The notes under the pieces: generated by a model
Told to the model about the DNA's origin: nothing
Databases searched by the model: none
Seen by the model: only the letters and a program-made list of their open reading frames with translations
Assembly (NCBI GenBank): GCA_965261055.1
Contig: OZ253440.1
Span: 1,178,001-1,242,000, forward strand
DNA length: 64,000 bases
Reading direction: 5' to 3'
From: G965261055 sp965261055 [NCBI: Fibrobacteria bacterium]
GTDB lineage: Bacteria; Fibrobacterota; Fibrobacteria; UBA11236
Translations under genes and position numbers: made by a program
Shown here: one piece after another, positions 8,301-17,986 of the stretch
Numbering within the stretch: position 1 is the stretch's first letter
Layout: every line of letters begins with the position of its first letter

Positions 8301-9161
8301 TCAAGAAAAACTTCTTCTAAAATGTGTTAACACTGTAAAACGACATTGTTTCTGTAAGTCTTGAACCACCTTTTGAGCTTGAATAAAATCTTGAAACAAT
8401 GCAAAAAGACTTGCTCCACTTCCACAGAGTCCTACATGAACTGGTTTATAGTTGTGCATGTTTAGATACAAATTTTTAATATCGGGATATAAATTAAAAG
8501 ATACTGTTTCAAAATCATTATAACAAAAACGATAAAAATCGGGGTTTTGGCATTCTTGGGTATATTTTTGTTTAAAAATATTTTTTGACTTCTTTCCCTC
8601 TACACAGAAAGACTGGAACATTTCTTTAGTACTAGATTCTACCTTAGGAGTTAGTATCACTACAAAAAAAGGAAATGGTGATGGAGCTAAAGTTAATTTT
8701 TCTCCAAACCCCTCACCAATAGCGGTTGTACTACTCAAAAAAAACGACACATCAGCTCCGAGCTCTAGAGAAATTTTTCTGAGTTCAGCTTCAGACAAAT
8801 TCAAATTCCACGACTGGTTACAAAGCTGTAAAGCAGTAGCTGCATTTGAGCTCCCACCACCTAAACCGGCTTTAACTGGCAGAATTTTCTCAAGCTCAAA
8901 CTCAATTCCTTGCGTTACATTATATCTAATTTGTAAAATTTTTGCTGCTTTATAAATCAAATTATCATTCACAGTTTCTGTGACATATTTGTCTGTAACA
9001 ATACGAATTTCAGAACTATTGTCAATCACTCGGGCTTTTAAAGTATCAGCAACATTTACTGCTTGGAAAAGTGTCCACAATTCATGATAACCATTTGATT
9101 TACGACCTATAATCTCTAGATATAGATTGATTTTCGCATAACTTTTTTGAGTCGTCCACAT
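8301..9161 (-). CDS. ispE: 4-diphosphocytidyl-2-C-methyl-D-erythritol kinase
   Basis: IspE phosphorylates CDP-methylerythritol in the MEP isoprenoid pathway; ispG of the same pathway is also in this window (37,040-38,824). The 286-residue GHMP kinase has 'SYAKINLYLEI' at the N-terminus, the ATP-binding 'PVKAGLGGGSSNAATAL', and a C-terminal 'VGLCGSGASLFALF' that matches the third GHMP motif. Length is normal. It is transcribed toward tRNA-Gln. Confidence 0.94.
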   Translation of the reverse strand: MWTTQKSYAKINLYLEIIGRKSNGYHELWTLFQAVNVADTLKARVIDNSSEIRIVTDKYVTETVNDNLIYKAAKILQIRYNVTQGIEFELEKILPVKAGLGGGSSNAATALQLCNQSWNLNLSEAELRKISLELGADVSFFLSSTTAIGEGFGEKLTLAPSPFPFFVVILTPKVESSTKEMFQSFCVEGKKSKNIFKQKYTQECQNPDFYRFCYNDFETVSFNLYPDIKNLYLNMHNYKPVHVGLCGSGASLFALFQDFIQAQKVVQDLQKQCRFTVLTHFRRSFS

Positions 9162-9224
9162 TTTAAAATTCTAACCATTCATTCCACTGCAATTCAACCT
9201 CTAATATATTAGATTTTTAATCAC

Positions 9225-10352
9225 ATGTCTAATGCATACACTTTTTTACAACAACAAAGAGAGTTTTTCAGCCAAATTTCTAAAATGAAACTAAATGATT
9301 TATCTTTAAGTCAATCTCCACTTCTAAAAAATTTTAGTATTGAAGAAAGAACGCTTCTTTTAGAGCAAAAACACCTACGCTCTCTAGCTCCAACAAAAGT
9401 TTCTTTTTCCGATCGCCTTTTATACACTCCTTTAGGATTACAACAAATGACTCGCGAATCTTTGTCCAAATATAAAGCGAACCAAATTGAGAAAGCATCT
9501 AAAGCTGTTGATCTTTGTTCTGGATTAGGTGAAGACTCTTTCTTTATACAAAATCCTTGTTCAGGTATTGACTTTAATGTTCAAACTGTACAATTCTATC
9601 AATATAATTTAAATCAATTAAATAAGGAAATTTTAACAATTTGTGGTGATATTACTAAAATTCAAACCCCTAAAAATGACATTGTCTTAATCGATCCAGT
9701 CAGAGTAAAAGAAAAAAATCAGAAACACTGGTGCGAAGCCTCTCTTAGTCCAAACTGGAATGAACTTTATAAAATTGTACAAAAACAAGATCAAGTTTAT
9801 ATTAAACTTCCACGTGGAATTAATCTACCTCAAAAATTCAAACAAAATTGTACTCTTGAATACCTAGGTAAAGAGGACGAGTGTTCTGAATTATCTTTAT
9901 GGTTTGAAAGAAATACACTAACCCATATTCGTGCGACAGAAGTTATATCTGGAATTTCATTAGACTTAGACTTACATTCAGTACATTTCAATCTACCCAA
10001 ACCTTTAGGCTCTTACCTTTACGAACCTTTAAAAATAGTCGTTCATTCTCATCTGTTCGGATTATTAGCTCAAGAATTAAATTTATGGAACATTGATTCT
10101 CAAATTGTATATTTATCTTCAAACGATTTACTACAACGCCCCCTATTAAAGGGAAAGGGCTATCAAGTCATCTCTATTTTGTCATTCCATTTAAAAAAAA
10201 TGGAAAAGAGAGGTGTTCATTTAAACATTGACCTATTAAGAAAAAAAAAATCCTTTAATGGCGTAGAAGTTAGAACTTTATTTATAACCCGCGTTAATAA
10301 TAAACACACTGCTATTTTAACAAAAGCATTAAAACAAAAAATTCATTCTTAA
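9225..10352 (+). CDS. Class I SAM-dependent methyltransferase, THUMP-like
   Basis: The 375-residue protein has an N-terminal helical part, a Rossmann methyltransferase core beginning with motif I 'KAVDLCSGLGEDSFFI' (about residues 91-106), and a motif IV-like 'NDIVLIDPVR' (about 150). The C-terminal third is the THUMP-like domain seen in a conserved Bacteroidota family of predicted RNA methyltransferases. The substrate is unknown. Ten bases separate it from the AlkD-like gene, and the two are probably cotranscribed. Confidence 0.75.
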   Translation: MSNAYTFLQQQREFFSQISKMKLNDLSLSQSPLLKNFSIEERTLLLEQKHLRSLAPTKVSFSDRLLYTPLGLQQMTRESLSKYKANQIEKASKAVDLCSGLGEDSFFIQNPCSGIDFNVQTVQFYQYNLNQLNKEILTICGDITKIQTPKNDIVLIDPVRVKEKNQKHWCEASLSPNWNELYKIVQKQDQVYIKLPRGINLPQKFKQNCTLEYLGKEDECSELSLWFERNTLTHIRATEVISGISLDLDLHSVHFNLPKPLGSYLYEPLKIVVHSHLFGLLAQELNLWNIDSQIVYLSSNDLLQRPLLKGKGYQVISILSFHLKKMEKRGVHLNIDLLRKKKSFNGVEVRTLFITRVNNKHTAILTKALKQKIHS

Positions 10353-10361
10353 TTCCTTTGT

Positions 10362-11495
10362 ATGAGCAATTCAAAAATTTTAGTTAGAGACATTTGTTAT
10401 AACTTAAAAAATTGCAGAAAGCTCGCTTCTCGTTTAATTCAAAGTTACGATCAATTTGATGAAAAGAAATTTGTTAATCAAATCAAAGAAAATCTGTATA
10501 CACTAACTCTTAAAGAACGAGAAGTTTTTATAAAAAATTTATTAGAAGAACTTTTGCCAAAAAATTTTAAGAAACTTAACGAAATTATTCTCTCTGCCCA
10601 ATTACCTGAATTACCAAAAAATTTTCAAGACGATAACTATGGCGATTTCATTTCTGTTCCACAAGCACAATTAATAGCAGAAAAAGGATGTCACCCAAAT
10701 TACTTTAATCAATCCTTACTCTCTCTAAAAGAAATGACTAAAAGATTTTCTTGTGAATTCGCAATTAGAAAACTTCTTCTTTATGATGCCAAACAAGTCT
10801 TCAATACTCTTAAAGATTGGACTAAAAGTGATAACTGCCATGTTCGTAGATTATGTTCGGAAGGGATACGTTCTCGCTTACCTTGGAGAAAAGGAGTTAC
10901 ATACCTCAAAGAAAACCCTAAAAAAATCATTTCTATCTTAAAAGAACTTCACAATGATCCTTATCGATTCGTAACGAGGAGTGTCGCCAATAATCTCAAC
11001 GACCTTTCGAAAGACCACCCAGATCTTGTTATTAAAACTCTTCAAAAATGGCAAGAAAGTACAGAAAGTTGTAAAGAATTTGAGTGGTTAAAAAAACATA
11101 GTCTTAGAACTTTAATTAAAAAAGGACACCGCCCTACTCTTAATTTTTTGGGGTACTCTTCTCATGTTAGACTCATAAACACAAAATTAAATTTAAAACC
11201 TAAAAAAATAGAAGTACCCGATTACCTAAATTTTGATTTTTCATTTGCAACAAAAAAAGAATCCATGCTAATGATTGACTACCGTATTGGATTTCTAAAG
11301 TCTAATCAACAAATAAATCAAAAAGTATTTAAAATCAAAACACTACAGTCAAAATCTAATCAAAAAATTACTCTCAAAAAAAAGCATTTATTCAAATTGA
11401 TGGCCACAAAAAAATTATATTCAGGAATTCATACCTTGGAGATTCAAATTAATGGAAAAATTGTTCTTAACGATACATTTGAATTGATAATCTAA
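10362..11495 (+). CDS. DNA alkylation repair protein (AlkD-like HEAT repeat)
   Basis: AlkD-type proteins are glycosylases built of HEAT-like repeats that remove bulky or cationic alkylated bases. The 377-residue protein carries helical repeats over about residues 110-270. The family block 'KSDNCHVRRLCSEGIRSRLP' (about 155-174) and 'DPYRFVTRSVANNLNDLSKD' (about 200-219) are visible. A beta-rich C-terminal tail (about 295-377) with 'MLMIDYRIGFLKSN' and 'HTLEIQINGKIV' matches the extra domain seen in the larger DNA alkylation repair proteins. Activity is inferred from the family. Confidence 0.83.
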   Translation: MSNSKILVRDICYNLKNCRKLASRLIQSYDQFDEKKFVNQIKENLYTLTLKEREVFIKNLLEELLPKNFKKLNEIILSAQLPELPKNFQDDNYGDFISVPQAQLIAEKGCHPNYFNQSLLSLKEMTKRFSCEFAIRKLLLYDAKQVFNTLKDWTKSDNCHVRRLCSEGIRSRLPWRKGVTYLKENPKKIISILKELHNDPYRFVTRSVANNLNDLSKDHPDLVIKTLQKWQESTESCKEFEWLKKHSLRTLIKKGHRPTLNFLGYSSHVRLINTKLNLKPKKIEVPDYLNFDFSFATKKESMLMIDYRIGFLKSNQQINQKVFKIKTLQSKSNQKITLKKKHLFKLMATKKLYSGIHTLEIQINGKIVLNDTFELII

Positions 11496-11521
11496 ATCAA
11501 AAACTCATTTTAAAACTAAAA

Positions 11522-12317
11522 TCATTCTCGTATAAACAATATTGATGAAAGAAAAACAGCTTCTATTAACATTCTATAAAGCTCACCTTTTTTGAAAAAA
11601 GTTTGGAATACTAAAATCACCAAAGTCACTACTGCCATTAAAAAAGCAACATTCCATATCAATTGTTTTGAGTCTAACCATAAAATCATAATGTTTGTGA
11701 TAAACAATAAAAAGAAACCAACTATAGAAAAAATAGGTTTAGTATAACTGCTCTCAATTACACAAGAAGTATAATTATTTCTTAAATCAAATAAAATTTT
11801 TTATAAACCCAAAACAATAATATTAAGATAAACTAATAAAAAAGTAACCAACTAAAGGATAATACCATTTTGATTCCAACCAACTTAAAGAACCAATCCC
11901 TAAAGTAAATCCCTAAAGTATAAACTAGAGAAATAAAAGCTTCTTTTGATATGAAGACAAATTTAACGCATTTTTGATACATATAAACAAACATTAGAAC
12001 AACATCAAGCAAGAATACAGAATTTGATTTAAATTAAAACCTCAAGACAAATAAGTTATAAACACAATGGTAAAAGATACGAAAAACCAAACTTGGTATT
12101 TATATTTATCATGTAAGTGATAACCAGCTACCTTTTTTATTCTCTGAGAATTCTGCCTTAAGTAAAAAATATCCCACTTGTGATCTATGTTATAGATTAA
12201 TAAAACCTCACCCACTAAACACACTAAAAATGAGTACGAAAATGTTAAACTAAGACTATAATTTAAGGCTACAGAAGATAAACCAACTCCCAAAACAACA
12301 TCAATACTAAAAGCGTT
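11522..12317 (-). pseudogene. Decayed integral membrane protein, probably UbiA-family
   Basis: Three adjacent minus-strand pieces read like one membrane protein split by frameshifts and stops. The first (12,317-12,042) contains 'LLIYNIDHKWDIFY', close to the D-x-x-x-D region of UbiA-type prenyltransferases. The middle (about 12,020-11,840) contains 'SKEAFISLVYTLGIYF', resembling the 'KE...l.YtlGi' segment of Bacteroidota UbiA-like proteins. The last (11,760-11,522) is two hydrophobic helices ending in 'GELYRMLIEAVFLSSILF'. No ATG start remains in the first piece. The UbiA assignment rests on short motifs and is moderate. The three pieces could alternatively be unrelated small ORFs. Confidence 0.4.
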
Positions 12318-12488
12318 ATATATTGATAAATTTCAAAAGAATTCTCAATTTTTTCTCATCTCAATTAAATTCACACAACTCTAATGATTTCAAAAATAAT
12401 AAAGATTATAGATTTTAAATATGAGTTGAACTTTATTTTTAGTAGAAAGCCACTTTACTAACTTAATGATTTTTTATCTTTGGTACTA

Positions 12489-14258
12489 ATGCTTCAAGTT
12501 GAAAACCTTTCTAAATCCTTTGGAAGTCAAACTCTCTTCAGAGATCTTTCTTTTCATATCAATACAGGTGAAAAAATTGCCATTATTGGTCGTAATGGTC
12601 AAGGAAAAACAACTTTATTTCGTATTTTAATTGACAAAGACTTTCCTGATGGTGGCACTTTCTCATTTTCCAAAAATTATTCTGTAGGTATTTTAGAGCA
12701 ACATATTCACTTCACAGAAAAAACGGTTTTAAAAGAAACTTGTTTAAGTTTGCCTAGACTAGAAAAGAATGACCATTGGAGAGTCGAAAAAATTTTATCT
12801 GGCTTAGGTTTTAGTAATCAAGACTTTGATAAAGATCCCACTCTTTTTTCTGGAGGATTTCAACTTCGTATTAATCTTGCTAAAACTTTACTCTCTAAAC
12901 CCAATCTTCTATTGCTAGATGAGCCTACAAACTATCTAGATATCCTATCTATTCGTTGGGTAAAAAAAATGCTTCAGCAGTGGAGAGGTGAAATTCTATG
13001 TATCAGTCACGACCGTAATTTTATGGATAGCTTCTGCACTCATTCTTTAGGTTTCCATCTACATACTGCCCGAAAAATAAAGGGAAAAACAACAGATTTT
13101 TTTAGACAAGTTCAAACAGAAGAGCAAGTCTACGAGCAAACAAGAATTAATGAAGAAAAAAAACAAGCACAATCTGAAAAATTCATCAATCAATTTAGAG
13201 CCAAAGCTCGAATGGCTGGCATGGTTCAATCTCGTATTAAATCTTTAAATAAAAAAGAAATTTTACATAAAAAAGTTGCTGTCAAAAATTTAGACTTTAG
13301 ATTTACTTATTTTAAAATTGAAGCTAAAAACCTACTACACCTGCACAATACTCATTTTAATTACAAACCTGAAGAACCTATCATTCAAAATTTAACCCTT
13401 GACATTAATAATGGCTCTAGAATTGCGATTATAGGGCCAAATGGTAAAGGGAAATCAACTTTATTAAGAATAATTGGAAAAAAAATAAAACCTTTAGAAG
13501 GAAAAATTAAAACACATATAAATACCCTCATTGGTCATTTTGAACAAAGTAATATAAATTCTCTTGATTCACAACGCAGTATTGAAGAAGAAATTGCCCT
13601 ATCTGGAAATAACTTAGACCGTACTAAGATACGCCAAATTTGTGGTGCAATGTTATTTGAAGGCACCAAAGCTCAAAAGAAAATTGAAGTCTTATCTGGT
13701 GGAGAAAAAGCCAGAGTTTGTCTTGGGAAAATTTTAGCAACTCCTTGTAATCTACTTCTATTGGACGAGCCTTCTCATCACTTAGATTCAGAATCTGTAG
13801 AATGCCTCTTAACTGCTATTAAGCATTTTCCTGGAGCAATCGTCCTCGTAACTCACGATGAAGATGTAATTCACCAATTTGCAGATCAACTCATTGTTTT
13901 TGAAAAAAATAAACATTTTGTTTTTAATGGAACCTACTCTTCATTTTTATCAGAAAAAGGTTGGAGCAATGAAGAGAATTTAGAAAATACCAATACTAAA
14001 ACAGATAAACCTTCTACATTTTTAATAAACAAAAATCAAAAAATACAACAACGAAAAATACAGCAAAGCTTAAACAAACTAGAACAACGCATTGGGAAGT
14101 TAGAATCAATTATTACAAATCAAGAAGAAACTTTGGTAAGTCACTACGAAAATAATTTATTTAAAGAAGCCGAAATATTAATCAAAGAGATTACACAAAA
14201 TAAGAAAGACATTGATAGTACTTTCTCTGAAATAGAACTTTTAGACTTAGAAAATTAA
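12489..14258 (+). CDS. ABC-F family ATP-binding protein
   Basis: ABC-F proteins are soluble twin-ATPase factors that act on the ribosome rather than in transport. Two ABC domains are present. The first has Walker A 'GRNGQGKTT', signature 'FSGGFQLRINLAKTLL' and Walker B 'LLLLDEPTNYLD'. The second has 'GPNGKGKST', 'LSGGEKARVCLGKIL' and 'LLLLDEPSHHLD'. The linker between them (about residues 190-280) is basic and helical, and the C-terminus (about 530-592) is a coiled coil, as in Uup-type members. The first SGG and Walker B are intact. I take the ATG at 12,489 (MLQVENLSKSFG) instead of a TTG three codons upstream. The next gene starts 1 base after the stop. Confidence 0.9.
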   Translation: MLQVENLSKSFGSQTLFRDLSFHINTGEKIAIIGRNGQGKTTLFRILIDKDFPDGGTFSFSKNYSVGILEQHIHFTEKTVLKETCLSLPRLEKNDHWRVEKILSGLGFSNQDFDKDPTLFSGGFQLRINLAKTLLSKPNLLLLDEPTNYLDILSIRWVKKMLQQWRGEILCISHDRNFMDSFCTHSLGFHLHTARKIKGKTTDFFRQVQTEEQVYEQTRINEEKKQAQSEKFINQFRAKARMAGMVQSRIKSLNKKEILHKKVAVKNLDFRFTYFKIEAKNLLHLHNTHFNYKPEEPIIQNLTLDINNGSRIAIIGPNGKGKSTLLRIIGKKIKPLEGKIKTHINTLIGHFEQSNINSLDSQRSIEEEIALSGNNLDRTKIRQICGAMLFEGTKAQKKIEVLSGGEKARVCLGKILATPCNLLLLDEPSHHLDSESVECLLTAIKHFPGAIVLVTHDEDVIHQFADQLIVFEKNKHFVFNGTYSSFLSEKGWSNEENLENTNTKTDKPSTFLINKNQKIQQRKIQQSLNKLEQRIGKLESIITNQEETLVSHYENNLFKEAEILIKEITQNKKDIDSTFSEIELLDLEN

Positions 14259-14259
14259 T

Positions 14260-14982
14260 ATGCCTTTATCCATCATCTTAGTGGAACCCGAAACTCCAGA
14301 AAACATCGGTTTTATAGCTAGAACAATGAATTGCTACAAACAAACAGACCTTCGCTTTATAGGAACACGAAAACTTCTACCAATGAGCAAAGCTTATAAA
14401 ACAGGAACAAAAGGGAAAAGGATTTTATCCAAAGCTCAATACTATTCGTCATTAGAGGAAAGCTTACATGATATTCATTTAGCATTAGGTTTTACTCGCC
14501 GTAAACGATCTATTCAAGACCGTCGCGTAACTGACATTAGTGAAACAATTGCTAGTACTTCCTTTCATCCAAAGGTAGCATTAGTCTTTGGTAAAGAATC
14601 AAAAGGCTTAACGCAAAGTGATTGTCGTCTTATGGATAAACTAGTTTATATTGATTTACCTGACTCCACAACTTGTTTTAATTTATCACATTGTGTTACA
14701 GTAGTTTTACATGAAATTTATTATCACACCATAAAAGCAAATAACCCTCTACGGTCTATTAACAATACTCAACATTTAATAGAAAAACCTACCATTGGGC
14801 AAAAAAATCAAATTTTAGATTCTTTTTTAAAAATTTTAAAAAAAGAAAAGTTCTTTAAACAAGAAAAGGAAGAAGCCCATTTTCATTATTTACAAGATTT
14901 ATGGAATCGAGCCAGTCCGAATCAGACTGAAATGGACTTTCTAATCGGCATTTTTAAAAAATTAACTAAAAAAAAGAAATAA
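14260..14982 (+). CDS. SpoU/TrmJ-type RNA 2'-O-methyltransferase
   Basis: The 240-residue protein begins 'IILVEPETPENIGFIARTM', the SPOUT motif 1 of TrmJ-like enzymes, and has motif 2 'VALVFGKESKGL' and motif 3 'DLPDSTTCFNLSHCVTVVL'. These build the knotted SAM site for tRNA or rRNA ribose methylation. A charged C-terminal extension (about 165-240) resembles TrmJ, which methylates tRNA position 32. In motif 3 the usual S-x-N-L is 'CFNLSH'. The target nucleotide is not certain. It lies between the ABC-F and flavin-reductase-like genes with almost no gap. Confidence 0.85.
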   Translation: MPLSIILVEPETPENIGFIARTMNCYKQTDLRFIGTRKLLPMSKAYKTGTKGKRILSKAQYYSSLEESLHDIHLALGFTRRKRSIQDRRVTDISETIASTSFHPKVALVFGKESKGLTQSDCRLMDKLVYIDLPDSTTCFNLSHCVTVVLHEIYYHTIKANNPLRSINNTQHLIEKPTIGQKNQILDSFLKILKKEKFFKQEKEEAHFHYLQDLWNRASPNQTEMDFLIGIFKKLTKKKK

Positions 14983-15588
14983 ATGCAATCGTTACATTAT
15001 TCTTACCAGCAAATTCAAAATCTTTCTCCTGAATTTCGATCTAATTTTATAAGTTCTTTAAATGGATTTAAGCCTGTCAACTTAGTAGGGACAACGTCTG
15101 TTAAAAAAGAAACAAACTTAGCCATTATAAGCTCTGTCGTTCATATTGGCTCAAATCCAGCTTTATTCGGGTTTTTTATGAGACCTATCGTTATTACTAG
15201 GGATACTTATCATAATATTTTAGCAACTAAATTCTATACTATCAATCATGTACAAGAACATTTTATACCTCAGGCACATCAAACTTCAGAGCATTTTCCT
15301 CCAGAAATTTCTGAATTCGATTCTTGTGGTTTACGAGAAGAATATATTGAACAGTTCCATCCTCCTTTTGTAAAAGAAAGTCAAATTAAAATGGGCTTAG
15401 AGCTTTCTGAAATAATTACTATAAAAAGTAATGAAACAATTTTAATAGTTGGGAAGGTTCAACATTTGCTAGTTAACAAAGATTGTCTACAAAATAATGG
15501 AGAATTACGCTTAGACAAAATTCAAGGTTGCTGTATGACTGGAAATAATCATTACTACAGCCCTCAATTTATTAACACCTCTCTTTAA
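14983..15588 (+). CDS. Flavin reductase-like, FMN-binding split-barrel protein
   Basis: This 201-residue protein resembles the Bacteroidota group of flavin-reductase-like proteins. 'NGFKPVNLVGT' near the N-terminus (about 27-37), 'SSVVHIGSNPALFGFFMRP' (about 50-68) and 'TRDTYHNI' are typical FMN-contact blocks, and 'ESQIKMGLELSEII' (about 131-144) matches the family C-terminal strand. Substrate and partner are unknown. It starts directly at the end of the SpoU-type gene and is the last gene of the plus-strand run; the gap after it holds remnants only. Confidence 0.78.
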   Translation: MQSLHYSYQQIQNLSPEFRSNFISSLNGFKPVNLVGTTSVKKETNLAIISSVVHIGSNPALFGFFMRPIVITRDTYHNILATKFYTINHVQEHFIPQAHQTSEHFPPEISEFDSCGLREEYIEQFHPPFVKESQIKMGLELSEIITIKSNETILIVGKVQHLLVNKDCLQNNGELRLDKIQGCCMTGNNHYYSPQFINTSL

Positions 15589-16130
15589 CTAAAATTTTCT
15601 AATAAAACTTCTTTTTTTCTCTTTGCTTTAAATTCTTTTAAGTTCAAAGATCTTAACAATTGATTTGTAGCATACTTTTAAAATTCACCTAAATTTTGTG
15701 TTTGCTTTACAACAATACTTTTGCTATGGTTTACATTTTTGATGTAGCTTTCATTATTTGGATATGTTGTTTTAAGAACACTTTTTTTCTTTTGAGAAAA
15801 AGATTCAGAATTTACTGTTACGTTCTGTTTAGCAATATCTTCATTTACCTTAGTTTTTTTGTGATCTCTGTTCAGTTAACTTGAAAACAGGATATTCAAT
15901 TTGTGACCACAAAAAAAGAGCCACGAAAGGACTCTCTTAATAATTAAGAACCCCTTGTAATTCATATGAATAACACTATTTTAATACACAGTCAAATATA
16001 AATAAAAATAAGAAATCATCTGTACCTAAATAAATATTAAAACAGGATATTCATCTTGCGTAAATTTCAATAAGCCTAAATCTACCAGATTTGATAATCT
16101 AAAAAAATTTAAACAGATAACGAATTAAAA
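15589..16130. other. Gap with recQ remnants and an orphan terminator
   Basis: No credible gene is seen in this gap. Two short minus-strand stretches resemble the end of RecQ helicase: 16,098-16,040 reads 'LVDLGLLKFTQDEYPV', and 15,900-15,870 reads 'EYPVFKLTEQ'. Between them lies a hairpin plus T run nearly identical to the terminators beside the Big2 gene at 28,101. A 62-codon ORF on the plus strand (15,696-15,884) is hydrophobic by composition and overlaps the remnants, so I do not call it. Confidence 0.55.
15911..15936 (-). terminator. Orphan rho-independent-type terminator
   Basis: On the minus strand an imperfect GAGTCC/GTGGCTC hairpin is followed by seven T. The preceding bases (CACAAAAAAAGAG on the plus strand) and CAATTTGTG next to it are shared with the two terminators at 27,807 and 28,049, but no Big2 gene lies upstream here. 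Confidence 0.5.
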
Positions 16131-17105
16131 TTAACATGATAATTTTTTAGCCAAATCTTTTAAAATAACCCAGCGGTCTTTAGAAATGCTTGCTCCAATA
16201 ACTTGAACAACTTCTGTGGCTACCGCGTTTGCAAGTTGACCTGCTTTCTCCAAACTATCAAAGTTTTGCAAACCATAGAAAAATCCTGATGCCCATAAAT
16301 CACCTGCTCCTGTTGTATCAATAGCATTAACTTTAGAGCCTTTTATACGCACTCTTTCTTCACCTCTAGCCATCAAAGCACCTTCCACTCCCAACTTAAC
16401 TATAACAATATCACACATAGAAGCAAAAATCTCTAAAGATTCCTCTTCACTTTTACCAGTAAAAGCTTTTGCTTCATCCTCGTTAGCTAATAAAATATTG
16501 ACATGCTTTGGAATAAAACTTGTTAAAAACTCTTTGTTAATTTCAACAACCTCAAAAGAAGCCAAATCTAACGATACTTTTTGAGTCTGAATTTTTTTAG
16601 AGATAGACTCAACAATAGCTTGGTTAAACAACAAGTAACCCTCTAGGTGAATTTGACTGGCTTGATCGAAATCAGGAATATATTCTGGAACTAAAAGACC
16701 AGAAGCACCTAGAGATGTCAACATTGTTCTCTGAGCATCTTCTGAAATTAAAGACAAAACTTGTCCTGTACCTTCTTCAAAACTACCGCAAACAATCGAA
16801 TTTTTGACTCCAACACTTTCCAAACCTTTACAAAACAAATCACCGTATTCATCCTGACTACAAACACCAAACATCTCTGTACTAGAACCTAAATTAGCTA
16901 AGCCAACAATTGTATTACAAGCTGAACCACCAGGAACAACACTTACTTCTGCAGATGTTTTTTCTAAAATTTCGTTTATTTTATGACGATCAACTAATGT
17001 CATTCCATAAAGCTCATCCACAAACTTTTCAATAAATGTCTTTTTCTCTGTAACTAAAAAATCGACTAACGCCGCCCCTATTCCAATAGTATGATGATTA
17101 TTCAT
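16131..17105 (-). CDS. PfkB-family carbohydrate kinase, adenosine kinase-like
   Basis: The 324-residue sugar kinase has the PfkB family pattern. The N-terminal substrate site includes 'GIGAALVDFLV' and 'VPGGSACNTIVGLANLG', and the C-terminal signature 'DTTGAGDLWASGF' contains the catalytic Asp and the anion hole. The protein is typical of the Bacteroidota/Proteobacteria group annotated as adenosine kinase, but PfkB substrate calls from sequence are weak and another nucleoside or sugar is possible. Its start overlaps ksgA by 8 bases, so it is translated with it. Confidence 0.82.
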   Translation of the reverse strand: MNNHHTIGIGAALVDFLVTEKKTFIEKFVDELYGMTLVDRHKINEILEKTSAEVSVVPGGSACNTIVGLANLGSSTEMFGVCSQDEYGDLFCKGLESVGVKNSIVCGSFEEGTGQVLSLISEDAQRTMLTSLGASGLLVPEYIPDFDQASQIHLEGYLLFNQAIVESISKKIQTQKVSLDLASFEVVEINKEFLTSFIPKHVNILLANEDEAKAFTGKSEEESLEIFASMCDIVIVKLGVEGALMARGEERVRIKGSKVNAIDTTGAGDLWASGFFYGLQNFDSLEKAGQLANAVATEVVQVIGASISKDRWVILKDLAKKLSC

Positions 17106-17913
17106 TTTCTCCTCTTATATTTTGATATAAATCAACAAAATTTTTAATATTCATTTGTTCCGCTCTTGTATTCAAACCCAAATTGAACTTTTGCAATACC
17201 CTTTTTGTCTTTTCCTTAGAATATTCAATCTGTAAACTATTTGTTAATTTTTTCCTTTTCTGGGAAAAAGCCAAATGAACAAAACGAGAAAACAAAGGAT
17301 CTTGAAAGATCTCTTCTTTCTTTTTTGGAATCATCTCCACTGTAGCAGAAAAAACTTTAGGTCTAGGTCTGAAAGCATCAGAACCTATTTTTTGTTTAAG
17401 TTTTGTATGATAACAATTTTGCACAATTACCGATAAAGCTCCAAAATTACGCGTTCCAGGTCTTGCACATAGTCTTTTAGCAACTTCATATTGCACCATA
17501 AAATACATTACTTTTACTTTGTCTACCCAAGACAATAAATTCATAATAATCGCAGTAGCTTGATTGTAGGGTAAATTTCCGACAATTGTTGGCTTTAAAG
17601 TTGCAACTTCAGAAAAAATTTGTATCTGCTCCCAAGACAAATACTTCCCATCTGCTTGTATTATTCGAACAGTAGGTGAATGATATTTTTTAGTAAGATA
17701 TTCGCAGTAGTAATTATCTTTTTCAATTGCAATAAAATAATTTGATTTTGGGATAAGATACTTTGAAATTGCTCCTTTTCCAGGACCAATTTCAACCAAC
17801 CAATCTAAAGAAGATACATCACAAATATCTTGAACTAAGTTTTCAACAACTTGTGAATCAATCAAAAAAATTTGACCAAATTTGTGTTGTTGTTCTTGAG
17901 AAGGTAAGTTCAT
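17098..17913 (-). CDS. rsmA: 16S rRNA dimethyladenosine transferase (KsgA/RsmA)
   Basis: This enzyme dimethylates two adjacent adenosines in helix 45 of 16S rRNA. The 271-residue protein begins 'KFGQIFLIDSQVVENLV', has SAM motif I 'LVEIGPGKGAISKYL' and the catalytic 'VGNLPYNQATAII'. The C-terminal helical domain carries 'FRPRPKVFSATVEMIP' and 'FSQKRKKLTNSLQ'. The usual 'QnFL' appears as QIFL. It lies upstream of the adenosine kinase-like gene with an 8-base overlap. Confidence 0.95.
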   Translation of the reverse strand: MNLPSQEQQHKFGQIFLIDSQVVENLVQDICDVSSLDWLVEIGPGKGAISKYLIPKSNYFIAIEKDNYYCEYLTKKYHSPTVRIIQADGKYLSWEQIQIFSEVATLKPTIVGNLPYNQATAIIMNLLSWVDKVKVMYFMVQYEVAKRLCARPGTRNFGALSVIVQNCYHTKLKQKIGSDAFRPRPKVFSATVEMIPKKKEEIFQDPLFSRFVHLAFSQKRKKLTNSLQIEYSKEKTKRVLQKFNLGLNTRAEQMNIKNFVDLYQNIRGENE

Positions 17914-17986
17914 TTTGTACGAAGTGTGAATTAATATGAATTAAAATTAGAAAATATTTACATTGTTATAACAATGTTTTAACTCT

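Noticed and set aside
15696-15884. 62-codon hydrophobic ORF on the plus strand
   Set aside because: It overlaps a recQ-like remnant on the other strand, lacks a ribosome-binding site, and its hydrophobicity follows from T-rich sequence.
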